Notes under the pieces: model-generated | What the model saw: the letters and a program-made list of their open reading frames with translations, nothing else | Database searches by the model: none | Told to the model about the DNA's origin: nothing | Source: Prosapia bicincta | Taxonomy: Eukaryota > Arthropoda > Insecta > Hemiptera > Cercopidae | Assembly: GCA_036971475.1 (NCBI GenBank) | Contig: JBAIZL010000068.1 | Location: forward strand, 42,501-106,500 | Direction: 5' to 3' | DNA length: 64,000 nucleotides | Shown here: piece after piece, positions 47,135-59,735 of the stretch | Layout: every line of letters starts with the position of its first letter | Position numbering within the stretch: position 1 is the stretch's first letter | Program-made: the position numbers and the translations under genes

Positions 47135-48690
47135 AGCATTATTATACCAATATTGTAAACGATGCAATAATATTACATACAAAAGCTGCAATAATATTAC
47201 ATCTACATTAAATAATTCTAACAATCTCACTCCAAGATTACATACATCTAATAGGCTTACACCAACATTGTAAACCTACTAATAAATTTACCAACATTGT
47301 AATAGTTCTAATAATATTACCCCAACATTGTAATACTTGTAATAATTTTACTCCGACATCGTAATCATTCTAATAAGCTTACACCAACATTGTAATACTT
47401 CAAATAATTTTACGCAAAGATTTTAATAGTTCTAATACGCATACACCAACATTGTAATAGTTCTAAAATTCTTACACTAGCATTGTTCTAATAACAGTCC
47501 TAATATAAATAAGGCTACATTGCATTATTTCTAATAAACTTACACTAAGATTGTTGTAGTTCCGATAATCTTACAACAACATTGCAAAAGGTTTTAATAA
47601 TCATTTAAAAAATTGTAGACGTTCTAATAATCTTACGGCAACATTGAAATGGTTGTAATGGTCTTACACCAACATTGTAATGTTTCTAATAATCCTTACA
47701 CCAATATTTCTAATACAATTCTAATACTAAAACAGTTTCTAAAACAATTCTAATAATATTACCCCAACATTGTAATGGTTCTAGTAATCTTACACAAACA
47801 TTCCAGAACGTTCTGTTTATCATACAAAAACATTGTAATTGTTCTAATACGCTTACGCCAACATTTTTAATAATCTTACGTCAATATTGCAATGGTTTTA
47901 ATAATCTTACAACAACATTGTAATAGTTCTAACAATCTTACACCAACATTGTAATAGTTCTAATAAAATTAGGTCAACGTCGTAATGGTTCTAATGATCG
48001 TAACCCAACATTGTAATAGTTCTAACAATCTTACGCCAACATTGTAATAGTTCTAATAAAATTAGGTCAACGTTGTAATGGCTCTAATGATCGTAGCCCA
48101 ACATTGTAATAGTTCTAACAATCTTACGCCAACATTGTAATAGTTCTAATAAAATTAGGTCAACGTTGTAATGGTTCTAATGATCGTAGCCCAACATTGT
48201 AATAGTTCTTATAATATTACACCGACATTGCAAAAAGTTTTAATAATCTTACACCAACATTGTAAAGTTTTTAATAATCTTACACCAATATTTCTAATAC
48301 AGTTCTAATGCTAAAACAGTTTCTAAAACAATTCTAATAATATTACCCCAACTTTGTAATGGTTCTAATATTTTACGCCAACATTGTAATAGTTCTAATA
48401 ATCTTACACAAACATTCCAGAACGTTCTAATAATCTTGCGGCAACATTGAAATGGTTCTAATGGCCTTACACCAACATTGTAATGTTTCTAATAATCTTA
48501 CACCAACATTATAACAGCTCTAATAATCTTACACCAACATTGCAAAACGTTCTAATAATATTATACGAAAATGTTTAATGTTGTTATAATATTCGAACAT
48601 TTTGCTGTAAGTTATGCTGTAATAATATTACACTAACAATGTAAATGTTTCAAAATAATTACATTAACATCTTAACCTCTTAATCAGTGT
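47135..48690. repeat. Degenerate 31-bp array, block 1
   Basis: The unit is approximately ttctaataatcttacaccaa, cattgtaatag (31 bp), highly variable in both length and sequence. A longer local period is seen at 47930-48220, where aattaggtcaacgttgtaat, ggttctaatgatcg repeats every 89 bp or so. It belongs to the same family as block 2. Confidence 0.85.
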
Positions 48691-49125
48691 TAAAACACAT
48701 TGCAATGAATTATAACATTGTTATTATTTTTAATATTGCTAGTGTCATTATTTTATGCGTATTCAGACAATATTTATTATAAAATAAAATTATATAGATT
48801 TTCCTGGGCTAATTATAATACTTATTACCTAATTTGGCAGTGGACTTGCTACTTACAGGTCAGGTATGTTCTTGCTATATTTACCAATTATCTTTGTATC
48901 CATGGAACTGCTCTGGTACTGAGTGTTTGAGAGGACTATAACTCCCCTACTATGATTGGTTTACCTGAAATGAGTCCCGTCTCTACCGGAATCTACAAGA
49001 TCTGTCTACTCTCAAACCCAATCACAAAAACACGGTGTATATCAATCGTTAAGCAATAAAGAATTAAAATTTTCTTTTCAGTTTCAAAAATTAGCTTTGG
49101 ACTGGTTCTTAGTCAATAAAAGAGT
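48691..49125. other. Unassigned DNA
   Basis: No feature is recognised. A 70-codon open frame at 48718-48930 is hydrophobic and unsupported. Confidence 0.45.
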
Positions 49126-49129
49126 AGAG

Positions 49130-50270
49130 GTATAAAGAAGGAGATAGACAGACAGAGAAAACACTTAATTTTAGGTAATAAATGAGAACAGATATAAAGA
49201 AAGAAATAGGCATTTAGAGAAAATATTCGTCATTTAATTTTAGGTAATAAAAGAGAATAGAGATAAAGAAAGAAAGAAATAGACATTTAGAGAAAGCGTT
49301 CGTGACTTAATTTTAGGTAATAAAAGATAATATAGATAAAGAAAGAGGTAGACAGACAGAGAAAACATTCGTCACTTAATTTTAGGTAATAAAAGAGCAC
49401 AGATATAAAGAAAGAGATAGACAGACAGAGAAGCCATTCGTCACTCAATTTTAGTTAGTAAAAGAGAACAGATATAAGGAAAGAGATAGACAGACAGAGA
49501 AGCCATTCGTCACTCAATTTTAGGTAATAAAAGAGAACAGATATAAGGAAAGAGATAGACAGACAGAGAAGCCATTCGTCACTCAATTTTAGTTAGTAAA
49601 AGAGAACAGATATAAGGAAAGAGATAGACAGACAGAGAAGCCATTCGTCACTCAATTTTAGTTAGTAAAAGAGAACAGATATAAGGAAAGAGATAGACAG
49701 ACAGAGAAGCCATTCGTCACTCAATTTTAGGTAGTAAAAGAGAACAGATATAAGGAAAGAGATAGACAGACAGAGAAGCCATTCGTCACTCAATTTTAGG
49801 TAGTAAAAGAGAACAGATATAAGGAAAGAGATAGACAGACAGAGAAGCCATTCGTCACTCAATTTTAGGTAGTAAAAGAGAACAGATATAAGGAAAGAGA
49901 TAGACAGAGAAGCCATTCGTCACTCAATTTTAGGTAGTAAAAGAGAACAGATATAAGGAAAGAGATAGACAGACAGAGAAGCCATTCGTCACTCAATTTT
50001 AGGTAGTAAAAGAGAACAGATATAAGGAAAGAGATAGACAGAGAAGCCATTCGTCACTCAATTTTAGGTAATAAAAGAGAACAGATATAAAGAAAGAGAT
50101 AGACAGACAGAGAAGCCATTCGTCATTCAATTTTAGGTAGTAAAAGAGAACAGATATAAGGAAAGAGATAGACAGACAGAGAAGTCATTCGTCACTCAAT
50201 TTTAGGTAATAAAAGAGAAGGAATATAAAGAAAGATATAGATTCAGAAGAAGAAAAGAGAATCAATTCGT
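49130..50270. repeat. 69-bp tandem array
   Basis: The unit is gaacagatataaggaaagag, atagacagacagagaagcca, ttcgtcactcaattttaggt, agtaaaaga (69 bp; for example 49466 and 49535). Two units lack four bases (gacagaca shortened to gaca). The left flank is more diverged. As 69 is a multiple of three, a 23-residue repeat stays open on the minus strand (49662-50050) until each 4-bp loss. It is therefore not a gene. Confidence 0.93.
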
Positions 50271-50740
50271 CACTCAAGTACTTGTTTTATAATTGTTTCA
50301 CATACTTCAGAGCAAAAATAGCGTTCGTAAAATTATGTGGGAGATTCTAAGGTATTTCCATTGATACAAGTGCTATTACTTCAGACGCATAGTGATTATT
50401 TAATAAACTAAGTTTGTTTCTATCATATCGTGATGAAACATCCAACTTAAGCACTTTTACGTCACATTCACATATGTGCATAGCGTATGTAAAACTTCTA
50501 TATACTTAACGTTACCTAGTACAATGCACCGCCTGAAAGAGAAACAGACAGACGTAAAAGTTGTCAATAGACTTTATCGCATTCGGTACATAACAAAGGC
50601 GGTTTATCCGTCACTACTGATACGAAGGTCTTGCTTTGTCTACTAATACGTTTTATTTTACTTTCCGAGAAAAAAGATTGAATGTTTTCGTAAAACCGAT
50701 TCCATAAAGGCTCCGCGTGTTGAACTGATAAAATCAGTAA
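50271..50740. other. Unassigned DNA
   Basis: This is a spacer without recognised features between the 69-bp array and block 2 of the 31-bp array. Confidence 0.45.
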
Positions 50741-50744
50741 TGTT

Positions 50745-53700
50745 ATACCACCATTGTAAACGTATAAATAAAATTATGGAATCATGTAGAAACAAAATAA
50801 TATAGAATAAAATATAGAATCAAATGTCAAACGATGTATTAATGTTGCTCCATTATAGTAATCCCCTAATAATAAAACAACTACGTTACTCCAACATTAT
50901 AAACGCTGATATATTAAATAAACATTTAAAACTTTCTAATAATGTTTGCCAACATTGGAATGTTGCAATAATATTGCATAAACATTGTAAACATTATAAT
51001 AGTGTTTACAAACATTGTAAATATTGCAATAATATTACAAGACATTCTAAACATTCTAACAATGTTTATCAACATTGTGAAAGCTTCAATATTACTACAC
51101 TACCATTTTAAACTTACAATAATATAAATTACAAGTTAAATAGTTGTAATAATCTGACAACAACATTGTAATACTTCTAATAATCTCACACAACGTTGTA
51201 ATAGTTCTAATAATTGTAGACCCATCATAGTTTTAGTTCTAAAAACAATACACCAACATTGATATAGTTCTAATAACCTTACACTACGATTGTAATAGTT
51301 CTAATAATTGTAGACCCATCATAGTTTTAGTTCTAAAAACAATACACCAACATTGAAATAGTTCTAATAACCTTACACTACGATTGTAATAGTTCTAATA
51401 ATTGTAGACCCATCATAGTTTTAGTTCTAAAAACAATACACCAACATTGAAATAGTTCTAATAACCTTACACTACGATTGTAATAGTTCTAATAATTGTA
51501 GACCCATCATAGTTTTAATTCTAAAAACAATACACCAACATTGAAATAGTTCTAATAACCTTACACTACGATTGTAATAGTTCTAATAATCTTCAACTCA
51601 CATAGTTATAGTTCTAATAATCTTACACCAATATTGCAAAAGTTATATCCTTACACCAAGAATGTAATAGTTCTAATAATCTTACACCAATATTGCAAAA
51701 GTTATATCCTTACACCAGGAATGTAATAGATCTAATAATCTTATACCTACATAGTTATAGTTCTAATAATCTTACACCAATATTGCAAAAGTTATATCCT
51801 TACACCAGGAATGTAATAGTTCTAATAATCTTATACCTACATAGTTATAGTTCTAATAATCTTACACCAATATTGCAAAAGTTATATCCTTACACCAGGA
51901 ATGTAATAGTTCTAATAATCTTATACCTACATAGTTATAGTTCTAATAATCTTATACCTACATAGTTATAGTTCTAATAATCTTATACCTACATAGTTAT
52001 AGTTCTAATAATCTTATACCTACATAGTTATAGTTCTAATAATCTTATACCTACATAGTTATAGTTCTAATAATCTTATACCTACATAGTTATAGTTCTA
52101 ATAATCTTATACCTACATAGTTATAGTTCTAATAATCTTATACCTACATAGTTATAGTTCTAATAATCTTATACCTACATAGTTATAGTTCTAATAATCT
52201 TATACCTACATAGTTATAGTTCTAATAATCTTATACCTACATAGTTATAGTTCTAATAATCTTATACCTACATAGTTATAGTTCTAATAATCTTATACCT
52301 ACATAGTTATAGTTCTAATAATCTTATACCTACATAGTTATAGTTCTAATAATCTTATACCTACATAGTTATAGTTCTAATAATCTTACACCAATATTGC
52401 AAAAGTTATATCCTTACACCAAGAATGTAATAGTTCTAATAATCTTACACCAATATTGCAAAAGTTATATCCTTACACCAGGAATGTAATAGTTCTAATA
52501 ATCTTATACCTACATAGTTATAGTTCTAATAATCTTACACCAATATTGCAAAAGTTATATCCTTACACCAGGAATGTAATAGTTCTAATAATCTTATACC
52601 TACATAGTTATAGTTCTAATAATCTTATACCTACATAGTTATAGTTCTAATAATCTTATACCTACATAGTTATAGTTCTAATAATCTTATACCTACATAG
52701 TTATAGTTCTAATAATCTTATACCTACATAGTTATAGTTCTAATAATCTTATACCTACATAGTTATAGTTCTAATAATCTTATACCTACATAGTTATAGT
52801 TCTAATAATCTTATACCTACATAGTTATAGTTCTAATAATCTTATACCTACATAGTTATAGTTCTAATAATCTTATACCTACATAGTTATAGTTCTAATA
52901 ATCTTATACCTACATAGTTATAGTTCTAATAATCTTATACCTACATAGTTATAGTTCTAATAATCTTATACCTACATAGTTATAGTTCTAATAATCTTAT
53001 ACCTACATAGTTATAGTTCTAATAATCTTATACCTACATAGTTCTAGTTCTAATAATCTTATACCTACATAGTTATAGTTCTAATAATCTTATACCTACA
53101 TAGTTATAGTTCTAATAATCTTATACCTACATAGTTATAGTTCTAATAATCTTATACCTACATAGTTATAGTTCTAATAATCTTATACCTACATAGTTAT
53201 AGTTCTAATAATCTTACACCAATATTGCAAAAGTTATATCCTTACACCAGGAATGTAATAGTTCTAATAATCTTATACCTACATAGTTATAGTTCTAATA
53301 ATCTTACACCAATATTGCAAAAGCTATATCCTTACACCAGGAATGTAATAGTTCTAATAATCTTATACCTACATAGTTATAGTTCTAATAATCTTACACC
53401 AATATTGCAAAAGTTATATCCTTACACCAGGAATGTAATAGTTCTAATAATCTTATACCTACATAGTTATAGTTCTAATAATCTTACACCAATATTGCAA
53501 AAGTTATATCCTTACACCAGGAATGTAATAGTTCTAATAATCTTATACCTACATAGTTATAGTTCTAATAATCTTACACCAATATTGCAAAAGTTATATC
53601 CTTACACCAGGAATGTAATAGTTCTAATAATCTTCAACTCACATAGTTATAGTTCTAATAATCTTACACCAATATTGCAAAAGTTATATCCTTACACCAG

Positions 53701-53905
53701 GAATGTAATAGTTCTAATAATCTTATACCTACATAGTTATAGTTCTAATAATCTCACACCAACAATCTAAACGTTCTAATGATCATACAAAAACATTGTA
53801 ACGTTGCAATAAATGGAAATTGTAATAATTCTAATAATGTTACCAACATTGTAAAAGCTGCCACATTACCGCACCAACATTGTTATTATAAATAGTGTAT
53901 TTTGA
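50745..53905. repeat. 31-bp and 90-bp composite array, block 2
   Basis: The edges are diverged like block 1. Inside there are an 89-bp period (51200-51590; acccatcatagttttagttc), homogeneous 31-bp arrays (51930-52390 and 52590-53200) of ttctaataatcttataccta, catagttatag, and a 90-bp composite made of two 31-bp units plus ttatatccttacaccaggaa, tgtaatag (51640-51930, 52390-52600, 53200-53750). The 90-bp form keeps a 30-residue frame open (53225-53770), which reflects its length being divisible by three. Confidence 0.93.
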
Positions 53906-55734
53906 CCATTAAAGGAACGTATTGCCAGTAGGACAAAAATACAAGCCATCAGTCACACTGATATGGTTTGTAAGGGGAGAGTCGGAAGGGGATATGTTTT
54001 AAATTGAGAAGGCCGGGCGCAGAAGCACATACCGAGACAAGTCTAAATCTTCGCAACTCCAATGAATGATGGTGCTGCTGCAGGAGGAAAATGTTGGAAC
54101 TAATTAACTCTTCGACTACGGCATCTGTCCGTGGTTATTTACACCTCGGTCGGCTTCACGTGTAAACACTTGGCTGTAATTTTATTTATGTAGTATGGTT
54201 TCAGTCTTTCATCCTAAAACACAAATATTCTTTGATTTTTTTTCATAGTTAGTTTAAGAAGTGTTTTTTTTTATGTTTCTTCTGGGGTGTGATTGATCAA
54301 AGTATATTGAATGAAGCTGTGATTTAGTGTTGCTGTAATTTTACAGCCCCGAATGTTTTGTAATTTTCTTTAGTTTGAACCGAAAGCTGAATTTAGAACC
54401 TAAGCTAACCTAACCTATCCCAACATAAGCTAACCTAATCAAAGATTCTAATGTAAGAACGTTAAAAATTACTTCTGCAAATATAGGACTATAATATACT
54501 ACCAATCGGACCACACCGCTATATTCGCTTCCCAATGATGTTATAGAGGTTTTCCCAGAGGTTACTTAAATTTCAATACAACTAAAAAGACCCCTAAAGT
54601 TATAACATTGTAAGTTTCTGCTAGCTCATGTATATAAGTATTTTGAGTGCCACAGTTATCTGTCATTCCTAGAATTCTCAGATTGATGAAGGTTATCAAC
54701 AAAAATGAAACGGACAGTAGCACTAATGTATGACACTAAAAATATTGAAGTGAAACGTTAGATGTGTCCCGAGAATCTAAATTCTCACATTAGGAATTCC
54801 ACACTTAATATCGTTTGCAAACAATTCAGTCAAAAAACTTCTGAGCATCAAAGAAAGTGATAGGGTGCCTCACTTAAAATTAACAGTGGAATTATTTTAT
54901 TGGAGAAGGCTTGCTTTTAAACAATGTTTGTTAATGGAGTTTAAAATACTGAAAACGATATATTATTAGATATGAAGCAAGCAATTCTATTACGTCTTGC
55001 TTATTACTAACGATGCTTCAGACCTGCATCGGTCAAACTACGGCTCTTAGGTTACGTTCAGCCCGACCAAGGCTTTTAGCTGGATCCCTTACGTATTCAG
55101 TGTTTAAATGTTTAGAACCTGCCGACACTGGCAGAACATAGATTTTTGAAGCCTTGTTTATTTTTAGAAAATAATTTGTCTACATATCCCCATCATATTT
55201 TATTATTATTTTTTGTCTATATTTTTTTGAAAATTATCCGATCGAGTCTACATTGAAGTCGAAGATGGGAATATTTCACTATTTCACACATTTTCCGCGC
55301 GCAATGTTCACTCGGTCCAGTAGTACTGTAAGATACCTACGGAGAAATTTTTAAAGTATCAAATTTTCACAATCCATAAAACATATGATTTCACACAACA
55401 GCTATATTCAATCAGCTCCATTTAGAAATTATTTTTTGCATAGTGTTCAAACACATTGTTCGTGTAAACAAACAATCCAGTAGAGTACACACTTGATGTA
55501 GCCAAAAATATTTATATTAACCAATAATTAATAGAATGTAAATATTTCAATTTGTGATAATAATAAAAATTTATAAACGTGCTCTAAAAATATACACTCC
55601 ATTTACCATGGTCTCATTTTAATAATAACCGTGATATTATTTGTAATAACACTATCTGTCACTATCTGTAGATAGTAAATATATTGTGACCACTTGTTAA
55701 CTTATTAAAAACTTATTCATAAAACAAGTAATAT
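53906..55734. other. Unassigned DNA
   Basis: Contains a short TTAGG-complement patch (54395-54435), the 25-bp dispersed repeat copy at 55301-55325, and a weak gattgatgaaggttatcaac...gaaacgg motif at 54680-54710 reminiscent of the tail core but with no stem. No gene is recognised. Confidence 0.45.
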
Positions 55735-56119
55735 AAACAAACATTTTTTAAAGTCAATCCTACTTAGACTAACAAAGAAAAAATTGTTTTTTAATTTTTA
55801 ATGAACAAAGTAACATAACCTATGCGTTAAAACAGCTGTGTCATCACATAACCTATAATATAAAAACAGCTGTTCCATAAAATCAAAAGTTAACAGTTAT
55901 TTTAAGCAAAATGGGACGAAATAACTATTGCATACCTTACAATAGTTATTCTCCCATATAAAAATTAAATGAATTAATTAAATTTAATTAATATTTAAAA
56001 AACAAAACTTTAATAACATCAAGGGTCATCCACTACCAGATTAAAAAAATGTATTTGAACTTGAGTGGATGAATAAAAAAAAAGGATTTTATTAACGTCT
56101 GAAAATTTGAACAAAATCT

Positions 56120-56156
56120 CCTTCTCTCTCCCCCTCTCTACTTCTCTCTGTCTGTA

Positions 56157-56205
<49 letters not shown>

Positions 56206-56226
56206 ATATATATATATATATATATA
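56120..56226. repeat. (TCTG)n(TC)n(TA)n compound microsatellite
   Basis: tgtctgtctgtctgtctg, then about 38 bp of TC, then about 22 bp of TA, immediately before the TIR element. Confidence 0.95.
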
Positions 56227-56922
56227 TTAGGGATGGGCCGATTCCTAAAATTTTCGATTCCGATTCCGATTCTAAAACTTTCCTTTCGATTCTCGATTCT
56301 TTAGTCGATTCTCGATTCTTTCAAGTTAAATGGCAAAACCTTTTAAAAGTTCTGTTTTAATGTAATAGGCTACACAAAACCTTCAACCGTAAGAGTGATA
56401 TCTGTCTATAATATAATTTATTAAGGTTAAGTTTCGGAGGAATAATACAGTGTTTCTGTTATCCGTCTATTCGCTCAACCGTCATGGCCACGGTTCCGAC
56501 GGTGACGGTTAATCGAGTTTTTACTGTACTTTTTTGTGTTTTGTTCTGACATTTAGTGAGAGAGAGAGAGAGAGAGAGACAGAGACGAGCGATGTCAAAC
56601 GACCAGAAATGGTTACGATCTTGATTGCTGTTGCTTCATAAATAATAATATTTTCGTTTACTATAATCATTTAATTCATTCAAATCAACTGATACATAAA
56701 TAAGACATAGTTGGTAATTAATTATTTTTCCACACAAATATAATAAATTTTGGTAATAAATTTTGTTTGGTAATAAATTGCTCCACACGCATATTATAAT
56801 AGTTAACAAAATAGGAATCGGAATCGACACTTTTATGATGAAGAATCGAGTATCGACGATTCCTCGATACCACCTAGAATCGACGATTCCTGGAATCGAG
56901 AATCGGAATCGGCCCATCGCTA
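56227..56922. mobile_element. hAT-like TIR element (non-autonomous, 0.7 kb)
   Basis: The left end tagggatgggccgattcc and right end ggaatcggcccatcgcta are inverse with one mismatch. Subterminal arrays of gattccgattct and aatcgacgattcctggaatc form further inverted repeats. The interior has a GA microsatellite (56562-56580) and no transposase. It lies within TA dinucleotides on both sides, so the target duplication cannot be measured. The left 170 bp matches the fragment at 6934. Confidence 0.75.
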
Positions 56923-56962
56923 ATATATATATATATATATATATATATAAGGAGAGTTTGAA

Positions 56963-57214
56963 CTAATAGTAGAAATTACAATTTTGATGAATAAACCTAA
57001 CAAATGAATAGTCAGTGAGTTGTAAGATAGACACGTTCGTTTATATTAACCAATACAGATAAGAGTTGTTTTATGTGTATTGTTTTCTCTTTTATTGCGT
57101 GTGTTTATAAGTGCTTAATAGGCCTAATTGTTTTTGTATATTCTAATCGTACTAATTATTATTATTATTATTATATTATTGCAGATATAACAACTTTAAA
57201 GTACTGTGGCGCAC
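56963..57214. other. Unassigned DNA with a short ATT repeat
   Basis: An attattattattattat tract lies near 57155. Nothing else is recognised. Confidence 0.5.
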
Positions 57215-57372
57215 TTTTTATTAAATAAATAAAACTTCTTAACCACAATTAAACTTTTTTTATTTAGTTAAATCCTTCATTTCGTTTCCAAAGTAATCAT
57301 TTTCAGAGGATATCGTTGGACGTTAAAGATTAGAGGAATCTGTAGTTAAGAAGTTTTATTCATTTATCAATA
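57215..57372. repeat. Head-to-head pair of Penelope-type tails (family B, right arm short)
   Basis: The left arm (minus) reads cctctgaaaatgattacttt, ggaaacgaaatgaaggattt, taattgtggttaagaagttt, tatttattta. The right arm keeps only the end, ctgtagttaagaagttttat, tcatttatc. Confidence 0.7.
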
Positions 57373-58010
57373 TTGTTGAAATTTCACGAAGTGATTTCAT
57401 TAGTTAAATAACAGTTTCAGTAAATTTAAAGATAGGGTTTATTGTTTTATATTACTTGAAATAGAAACAGTCATTTCAAAAGTAGAAACGTTTGATCCCA
57501 TCTTCGAGAGTTAACTTTCTACGTGTGGTTTTAGCGGCGCTCAAAATTGTTTATACTTTGTGTTAAATATTTTAACTATTATTTCATCACTTTCATTACG
57601 AGACCTTACACCCAATAATGTTTGCATTAATAGTACCTTACACGTTGAAATAGACTAAGGAAACAGAATTTGCATTTTTACTGTGCCTAATCCAGTGACA
57701 GTTTATGGTGACGGTGTGTACCACGTGAAGATAAAATGACACACATAATATTAACATGACAATACTGTGACATTAAACAGAAAACGTTATACTTTGAATA
57801 GTGCTTAGCATATCATTTTACATTTTATAGCAAGTTACAAGGAAAATGCTATTTAGCATAATATGTCGAGAAACGTTCAAATCTTGTTACAGACAAAGTA
57901 AGAGTGGGACACTTGTTTATATTTTATGTTACAATTAAAGCTTCTGATCGGGAAAGATTATTACATAGTAAGGAAAATTATTATTATTTTTCTGCTATTA
58001 ACTTCAATTG
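57373..58010. other. Unassigned DNA
   Basis: No feature is recognised. Confidence 0.45.
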
Positions 58011-58014
58011 TCTC

Positions 58015-58140
58015 AAACTCAATAAATAAAAAACCACTAACTACAATATGAATATCTTCTTTATTTTACTAAAAATTACTTTATGTATTTTTCTATTACA
58101 TGTTAATCATCTTTAGAAGTACTAGTTAAAATTAATTTAT
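58015..58140 (-). repeat. Penelope-type tail (family B)
   Basis: Minus strand order: ctaaagatgattaacatgta, atagaaaaatacataaagta, attgtagttagtggtttttt and atttattgagttt. The core is eroded (CTAAAGA and AGAAA). Its inner end joins the 105-bp array. Confidence 0.75.
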
Positions 58141-58765
58141 AACGTTTCCTAAATAACAAAGCTCCCCTTCCTCTCAAAAGTAATTATATAAGATTTTTAT
58201 ATCTTCGTTAATGGGTTTTTATTTATTGAGTTAAAATTAATTTAAAACGTTTCCTAAATAACAAAGCTCCCCTTCCCCTCAAAAGTAATTATATACGATT
58301 TTTATATCTTCGTTAATGGGTTTTTATTTATTGAGTTAAAATTAATTTAAAACGTTTCCTAAATAACAAAGCTCCCCTTCCCCTCAAAAGTAATTATATA
58401 CGATTTGTATATCTTCGTTAATGGGGTTTTATTTATTGAGTTAAAATTAATTTATAACGTTTCCTAAATAACAAAGCTCCCCTTCCTCTCAAAAGTAATT
58501 ATATAAGATTTTTATATCTTCGTTAATGGGTTTTTATTTATTGAGTTAAAATTAATTTATAACGTTTCCTAAATAACAAAGCTCCCCTTCCTCTCAAAAG
58601 TAATTATATAAGATTTTTATATCTTCGTTAATGGGTTTTTATTTATTGAGTTAAAATTAATTTATAACGTTTCCTAAATAACAAAGCTCCCCTTCCTCTC
58701 AAAAGTAATTATATAAGATTTTTATATCTTCGTTAATGGGTTTTTATTTATTGAGTTAAAATTAT
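58120..58765. repeat. 105-bp tandem array containing a retroelement tail end
   Basis: About six units of gagttaaaattaatttataa, cgtttcctaaataacaaagc, tccccttcctctcaaaagta, attatataagatttttatat, cttcgttaatgggtttttat, ttatt (105 bp; for example 58141 and 58246). Each unit ends with ttaatgggtttttatttatt, gagtt, the outer end of a family B tail. The array thus occupies the place of the plus-oriented arm of an inverted pair with 58015-58140. Confidence 0.9.
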
Positions 58766-59107
58766 TCCACAGTTCTAAAGAATAATAAATCTTGTTATTG
58801 TCTCATTGTGTGTTCAATGGTTGTACCAAAAGGTGAAATGGTTCCTACACAGTTGGCTATCTTGTATCTCTCCAGCATGCACATAAGGATTGGGGGCCCA
58901 CATAGAATAATCGGTGACCGGTGTTAGTGGATGTTTTCTGGGATGGTTAAAGATCAACTGTTGAAATATATCTTTCAAAACATCACAATAAAAGAAATGT
59001 GTTTTATACAATTTGAATTTTTAGGATAAATTGAATATAAATTTAAAAGAGTAAATTAAAAAACTCTAAATATGACCTAAAGAAATATGTAATTAAGAGG
59101 CGAACCT
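58766..59107. other. Unassigned DNA
   Basis: A minus open frame of 65 codons (58814-59011) is not recognised. Confidence 0.45.
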
Positions 59108-59123
59108 CTGATTGATCGTTTAG

Positions 59124-59735
59124 ATTACGCAGGGGGCACCACGAGCAGGTATTGATGAGATATATCCGGAATTCATTGTCAACTTGGGAGACGAAGCCAA
59201 GAAAACCTTTCTAGCCTTGGTGAACCTGACCTGGAAACATTATGTACCTCCGCAATGGAGAAAAGCCGAAATATTACCTGTTCTGAAAAGGATAAACCCC
59301 CTGATCAACCCGAAAGTTACAGGCCTATATCCCTAACCAGCGCCAGCTGTAAAGTGGCAGAAAATATGGTGGTCCACCGACCTAATCAGTACATCGAACA
59401 AAAAGGCGTGCTAGACGATGCTCAAGCTGGGTTTCGAAGAGACCGTAGTACTATGGATCATGTAATGAATTTTACACAACACGTCAAAGATGGATACCAC
59501 AAAAGGATGTCTACTCTGGCGGTACTAGTGGATTTCAAGGCCGCCTATGATACCGTGTGGAGGCCAATGCTTTTACACAAATTGGCAACAAATGGCATAT
59601 CCGGAAACCTTTTTAGGTGGATCAAATCGTCGCTGTCACAAAGAATATTTCGAGTGCAATACAGCAACCGAAAGTCGAGATTTCGTATTCAAAAACAAGG
59701 CCTCGCTCAAGGAGCTGTGCCAAGCCATGTTGGCA
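59124..59735 (+). pseudogene. LINE reverse transcriptase N-terminal half
   Basis: The first frame (about 59124-59290) reads AGIDEIYPEFIVNLGD, then KKTFLALVNLTW and PPQWRKAEILPVLK. After a one-base shift the main frame (59255-59749) gives ESYRPISLTSASCKVAENMV, DDAQAGFRRDRSTMDHV, LAVLVDFKAAYDTVW and NGISGNLFRWIKSSL. These are the early blocks of a non-LTR reverse transcriptase, including the first catalytic aspartate in VDFKAAYD. GLAQGAV corresponds to the GxPQG block, with the next residues already derived from RNase H. The YxDD block is absent, so the enzyme is dead. Confidence 0.87.

Larger units (their letters stand above)
55735..56962 (-). repeat. Dispersed family R, copy 4, interrupted
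   Basis: On the minus strand family R runs from cattattagtt-like start ctattagttcaaactctcct (56962-56942) to a TIR element. Beyond that element it resumes at tcaaattttcagacgttaat (56113 leftward) through catttttttaatct, ggtatgcaatagttattt, cagctgtttttatattatag and acgcataggttatgttactt to about 55735. The TA tract inside the family (also tatatatata at 61208) was the insertion site. Confidence 0.75.

Noticed and set aside
49662..50050. Minus-strand frame repeating LSISFLISVLFYYLKLSDEW
   Set aside because: Product of a 69-bp period divisible by three; 4-bp losses between units break it without any compensation.
53225..53770. 181-codon frame repeating MQKLYPYTRNVIVLIILYLH
   Set aside because: Product of the 90-bp composite unit; adjacent 31-bp units of the same array are not kept in frame.
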